15,684 bases of DNA from JAIEPT01 sp038217425. Lineage in GTDB: Bacteria > Planctomycetota > Planctomycetia > Gemmatales > Gemmataceae. Both the position numbers and the translations under genes were made by a program. The notes beneath the pieces are model-generated. The model made no database searches. It had not been told where the DNA came from and saw only the letters and a list, made by a program, of their open reading frames with translations. The stretch covers positions 1 through 15,684 of the forward strand of contig JBBQPM010000164.1 in NCBI GenBank assembly GCA_038217425.1, in the 5' to 3' direction. Below, in pieces: positions 12,477 through 15,684 of this stretch (the stretch's first letter is position 1; each line of letters begins with the position of its first letter).

Positions 12477-14823
12477 ACGGCCCCTTGGTCGGCGCCCGGA
12501 CCGGTCCGGAGATCGGTTGGCCGCCGAAAATGATGCGATAGTCGCCGGTGAGCCATCGAATGATGATCTCGCGATCGAGATCGGACAGATGGTTCGCGCC
12601 GACGATGAGCTTTTTGTTGTACTTTCCGTGATAATCGGCAATGTCGAGTTCGCTGCCGGGGCGTTCGAGATCGCGGAAGGCGGGCATGTCGTTGGACTTC
12701 TTTTTGAAGCCATAGCGGTGGGGGTGATCGGGCGCCCAGATCATCATACGAATCCATTCCTGGGACCCGTACGCGGTCAGGTCGGGGGCCCGGTTTTTCA
12801 TATCTTCGGGGCCGAGATCTTCGAAGGTGTGGCAGCGCTGGCAATGCTTCTTGAACGCCGGGATGCCGTGCTTGCGAAGTTCCTTGCTCTCGTCGTCGAC
12901 ATTGCGTTCGCTTTCCGGACGGCGCTGGTCGGCGAGCCAATCGATGATTTCATCGAACTCTTTGTCTTGCAGGGCGACGTCCTCCTTGGACATTTCCTTT
13001 CGTTCTTCGTCAATGCTCTCGCGCCAGCCGATCATGCCGGCTTGGTGGACGCCGTCGAACAGCTTGGCGGGTTCGAGGACGGCCTTGCGAATCCAGGGTT
13101 TGTAACCGAAGCCGCTGAGGTCGGCGGGCCTTTCTTTCGGTTCGGGATCCGTTTTGGCTTCTGCCGCCAACTTCGCCTTCTCGTCGGCAGAGGGGAAGCC
13201 CCGAAAAAGCGGGTTGAACTGGAGTTCGCGTTCGGACGGAGAATAGGCATGGCAGGTGGCGCACTTGGCCTTGAAGAGCTTGGGGCCCTGAACCACAGGA
13301 TCATTGCGTGAGAGGAAGACGTCGCCTTCAACGGGGGTGCCGAGCATGGCGACGTTGCAGGCGCGTTTGGCCTCGAAGTCGGCGATGATGCGGTCGTGCT
13401 GGTACTTTTCGGCCTTTTTGGACCCGCCTCCCCAACGGAAGTCGTAAGTCGGCAGTTCCGCCGAGACGTTCATGTTCTGTGCGATCGGCTCAAAATAGAA
13501 GGCGATCAGTCCAAGGGCACCGAAGAGGAACGGCGCGAAGGATTCGAAGAATCTGCCGGGAAAGGGCGTCAGCAGCGACAAAATAGCGATTCCGCCGAAC
13601 CCGAGGGCGATGAGCGAAGTGAGCGGAATCGGGCCGGGCCAGGGTTTGATGGAATCGTCAATGAACGCGAGACCGGTGAGTACGGCGACGCCGGCGAAGA
13701 GCGCAAGGACAGCGAGGATGCCGAAGGCCCAACCGAACGGTCGCGCTTTGCCGTACCCCAGGAGGGGCAGGATCAACAGCAGGAACTTGACGCCCATGGG
13801 GATGACGAGGGTGCCGACGAGGATGGTGGGGCCGTCGAAGTATTTGAGGAGTTGGAAGAGGAAGAGGAAGTACCACTCGGGGCGCGCGGGGTAGCCGGTG
13901 GCATTGCGGTCGGCGGGGGCGTCGAGGTTGGCGCCGAGTCCGCGTTGGCCCGCCTTCGCCCAGTAATCGTACGACCAGGGGGACAGATCTTGCGGCGCGT
14001 CCTCGATCTTGTTGCCGTGCCCGGCGAACATCACCAGCGCCACCATGATGCCAAAGACGCAGATGACGGCGAAGAGGTCGCGGAAGATCTGATCGGGCCA
14101 AAACCAGGCATCGCCCGGAGGCAGCTTCGGCACGCTCTCGCTGACGTCGAGATGGCCGTGCGTGTCGTGGTCATCGTCCGCCGACACGGTGACGCCATGC
14201 TTGCGGAAAAGCGCGATGTGCAGCACCAGAAGGGCGATGAGCGAGAACGGCAGCACCCAGACGTGGAGCGTAAAGAATCGGCTGAGCGTGTGATTTCCGT
14301 AGTCCTTGCCGCCCAGGAGGAACGCCTGGAGCTGGGCGCCCAGAATCGGCACCTGCCCGGCGATGTTGGTCGCCACCTGCGTGGCGTAGTAGCCTTTTTG
14401 ATCCCAGGGCAACAGGTAGCCGGTGAGGCTGAGGCCCAGAACGATGCCCATGAGTCCTAGACCGGTCCACCAGTTGAATTCGCGCGGCGGCAGCTGGGCG
14501 CCGGCGATGACGACTTGCAGCATGTGCAGTGCGAGCAGGACGACCATGGTCTGCGAGCCGAAATGGTGGAGGCCGCGGATGAGCCAGCCGAAGTCCATTT
14601 TGTACTGAATGAAATGGACCGAACTCCAGGCGTCGGTGGCGCTGGCGCTGTAACTGGTCATGAGCAGAACGCCGGTGACGACCTGGATCATGAAGACGGA
14701 GGCGAGGCAACTCCCCCAGACGTAGCGCCATTTGGCTCCGCCGGGAATGCGTTCGAGCAGCATGAGCCGCATGAATTTGCGATAACCGATGCGATCGTCG
14801 ATCCAGTCGAGAAGCGTTTTCAC
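12475..14823 (-). CDS. Fused cytochrome b6 / subunit IV / diheme cytochrome c
   Basis: The protein has 782 residues from the GTG at 14823. Residues 1-210 are a cytochrome b6-type domain with four heme ligands: His86 and His100, His187 and His202. The 15-residue spacing of the last pair is b6-like. The segment TGYLLPWDQKGYYATQV (134-150) belongs to the quinol-oxidising site. Residues 245-446 are subunit IV, including the PEWY motif (315-318) and four or five helices. The C-terminal part (450-782) carries two c-type heme sites, CATCH (521-525) and CQRCH (661-665). Met597 and Met713 (NDMPAF) are plausible sixth ligands. It acts in the cytoplasmic membrane with the c domains outside, forming the core of a quinol:cytochrome c reductase with the Rieske protein. 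The two b-type halves are separate genes (petB/petD) in cyanobacteria, and Bacillus fuses subunit IV to a cytochrome c; here all parts are joined. No separate cytochrome c1 gene is seen. Confidence 0.95.
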   Translation of the reverse strand: MKTLLDWIDDRIGYRKFMRLMLLERIPGGAKWRYVWGSCLASVFMIQVVTGVLLMTSYSASATDAWSSVHFIQYKMDFGWLIRGLHHFGSQTMVVLLALHMLQVVIAGAQLPPREFNWWTGLGLMGIVLGLSLTGYLLPWDQKGYYATQVATNIAGQVPILGAQLQAFLLGGKDYGNHTLSRFFTLHVWVLPFSLIALLVLHIALFRKHGVTVSADDDHDTHGHLDVSESVPKLPPGDAWFWPDQIFRDLFAVICVFGIMVALVMFAGHGNKIEDAPQDLSPWSYDYWAKAGQRGLGANLDAPADRNATGYPARPEWYFLFLFQLLKYFDGPTILVGTLVIPMGVKFLLLILPLLGYGKARPFGWAFGILAVLALFAGVAVLTGLAFIDDSIKPWPGPIPLTSLIALGFGGIAILSLLTPFPGRFFESFAPFLFGALGLIAFYFEPIAQNMNVSAELPTYDFRWGGGSKKAEKYQHDRIIADFEAKRACNVAMLGTPVEGDVFLSRNDPVVQGPKLFKAKCATCHAYSPSERELQFNPLFRGFPSADEKAKLAAEAKTDPEPKERPADLSGFGYKPWIRKAVLEPAKLFDGVHQAGMIGWRESIDEERKEMSKEDVALQDKEFDEIIDWLADQRRPESERNVDDESKELRKHGIPAFKKHCQRCHTFEDLGPEDMKNRAPDLTAYGSQEWIRMMIWAPDHPHRYGFKKKSNDMPAFRDLERPGSELDIADYHGKYNKKLIVGANHLSDLDREIIIRWLTGDYRIIFGGQPISGPVRAPTKGP

Positions 14824-14830
14824 AGCCCAA

Positions 14831-14835
14831 TCCTT
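14831..14835 (-). promoter_or_regulatory. Ribosome-binding site supporting the GTG start of cytochrome b
   Basis: AAGGA on the minus strand lies 7 nt before the GTG at 14823. This supports GTG as start rather than an internal ATG, because the 5' coding part (MKTLLDWIDDRIGYRKFM) is typical of b6-type N-termini. Confidence 0.65.
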
Positions 14836-14856
14836 AATTCATGAAAGCGAGACGGC

Positions 14857-15492
14857 TTAGCCGGCAACTTGTTTTTCCGCCTCGGGGACGCCCTGTCGGA
14901 AGGTTCTCCAGAAGACGCGGAGCTTGCCTTTTTGGATGAATCCGACCAGGTCGTCCATCCCGCGCGGGGCGGGGTTGCTGTACGCTTCGCCCTCGGGATT
15001 GTGCGTCGAAAGATTGCCGTCGAGTTTGAAACAACCGACGTGACAGGGGCAGACGAAGGCGACGGCGTCGGTCTCTTCGGGTGCGAATTCGGAGCGGACG
15101 TTGACGAAGCAACCCAGGTGCGGACAGGTGGTCGATAGGATCTTGACGTACTCAACCAGCTGGGCTGAGTCCATGTTGAGATTGGGATCGGTCCGCGCTC
15201 GATCGGGAAACTCCTTATGCAGAGTCACCCAGACTCGGCCCAGGACGTCGTTGGGGTAAAGGGTCCAGGCGTCGTTGCGGACGGAGCGGATAACGCCTTG
15301 TTGCGGGCGATTGAGCGCGAGTTGCGCGAGGTCAATGCCGTCAATCTCGCGGGAGTCGTCGGCCCTGGCCTGGGCGCGGTGGCGCGGGTCGATCAGGAAG
15401 GCGACGATGGGAATGCCGAAGATGGCGCCGAAGACGGCCCCGAGGCCGTGGGTGGCCCATTTGAGGAAGGAACGACGATTGGGATCGCCCAT
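14857..15492 (-). CDS. Rieske iron-sulfur protein of the bc complex
   Basis: The protein has 211 residues. It starts with a twin-arginine-type signal anchor (NRRSFLK at 5-11, then the hydrophobic stretch GLGAVFGAIFGIPIVAFLI at 16-34), so it is exported folded and stays attached to the membrane. The Rieske boxes are CPHLGC (123-128) and CPCHVGCF (148-155). Expected ligands are Cys123 and His125, Cys148 and His151, with Cys128 and Cys150 as the disulfide. The usual CPCHGS reads CPCHVG here, so the serine and the tyrosine two residues later are replaced by Gly153 and Phe155, and an extra Cys154 is present. The start has GGAG 8 nt upstream. The gap to the fused cytochrome b gene is 33 nt, giving the usual Rieske-b order. 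The predicted promoter at 15541-15568 probably drives the operon. Confidence 0.95.
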   Translation of the reverse strand: MGDPNRRSFLKWATHGLGAVFGAIFGIPIVAFLIDPRHRAQARADDSREIDGIDLAQLALNRPQQGVIRSVRNDAWTLYPNDVLGRVWVTLHKEFPDRARTDPNLNMDSAQLVEYVKILSTTCPHLGCFVNVRSEFAPEETDAVAFVCPCHVGCFKLDGNLSTHNPEGEAYSNPAPRGMDDLVGFIQKGKLRVFWRTFRQGVPEAEKQVAG

Positions 15493-15540
15493 GAAAACGG
15501 CTCCGGAAATCAGGCGAGGCGGGATCGAAGATTCGATTTC

Positions 15541-15568
15541 ATCCTACCGGTTGACGCAGCGATGTCAA
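15541..15568 (-). promoter_or_regulatory. Sigma-70-like promoter for the Rieske/cytochrome operon
   Basis: The minus strand reads TTGACA (15563-15568), 16 nt, then TAGGAT (15541-15546), a consensus -35 and a good -10. The predicted transcription start is near 15534, giving a leader of about 40 nt before the ATG at 15492. It is the best promoter match in the window and sits where an operon promoter is expected. Confidence 0.6.
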
Positions 15569-15684
15569 ATCATTTCCCGGGGGCGAGAATCGAAGGGTGC
15601 GCCAATGGATTCTGGCGAGGCAGGTAGCGGAATCCCCAGGGGCACACCAAAACCCGGAGGTTAAACACCCGGATAAACGGCCGG

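Noticed and set aside
13396..14460. 354-codon plus-strand open frame
   Set aside because: It is antisense to the fused cytochrome b gene, whose heme ligands and PEWY motif are intact.

Overview
The window is about 15.7 kb of high-GC bacterial DNA. The best guess for the source is a planctomycete (Planctomycetota, Pirellulales/Gemmatales-like), possibly uncultured. This rests on three things: a secreted TIG/PPC-domain protein of the type that is very common in that phylum, a one-piece cytochrome b/subunit IV/diheme cytochrome c protein behind a Rieske gene, and intergenic regions filled with long hairpin repeats. No rRNA, tRNA, CRISPR array, transposase or phage gene was seen. The taxonomic call is inference.

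Layout. The lysine-rich end of a plus-strand gene (2-64) converges on a minus-strand block. Read in transcription order, 9099 to 212, that block holds: a two-helix membrane protein (9099-8155), a LarA-fold protein with a degenerate active site (8092-6896), a secreted TIG/PPC-domain protein (6891-5173), an alpha/beta hydrolase (5024-4077) overlapping an EamA-type transporter (4080-3145), a secreted beta-propeller-like protein (3070-1976), and an AtuA-family pair: the large AtuA domain protein (1887-547) overlapping a small AtuA C-terminal-like protein (550-212). A single plus-strand gene (9467-10870) encodes a secreted protein with an internal A-B-A-B duplication. It converges on an ABC-2 family permease (11740-10937). 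The right end is a minus-strand respiratory operon with a good sigma-70-like promoter (15541-15568): Rieske protein (15492-14857), fused cytochrome b/subunit IV/diheme cytochrome c (14823-12475) and a small class II-like cytochrome c (12422-11886).

How the genes work together. The respiratory operon should encode a quinol:cytochrome c reductase of the Rieske/cytochrome b6 type. Electrons would pass from quinol to the Rieske cluster and on to the tethered c hemes, and the low-potential branch would run through the two b hemes. Changes around the Rieske cluster suggest a low potential, consistent with menaquinol. The two 4-bp ATGA overlaps (AtuA pair, hydrolase/transporter pair) imply translational coupling.

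Intergenic DNA. Much of the unexplained structure is repeats. There are three copies of a long hairpin with arms built of 9-bp CACAGAGNN units (106-198, 5037-5148, 9131-9228), a perfect 20-bp hairpin (1911-1962), and a 28-bp inverted repeat whose arms are themselves palindromes (11761-11875), with a possible relic at 10872-10900. No defence, biosynthetic or clearly new multi-gene system is visible. The observations most worth checking are the Rieske and LarA active-site changes, the b-c fusion, the duplicated secreted protein and the hairpin families.
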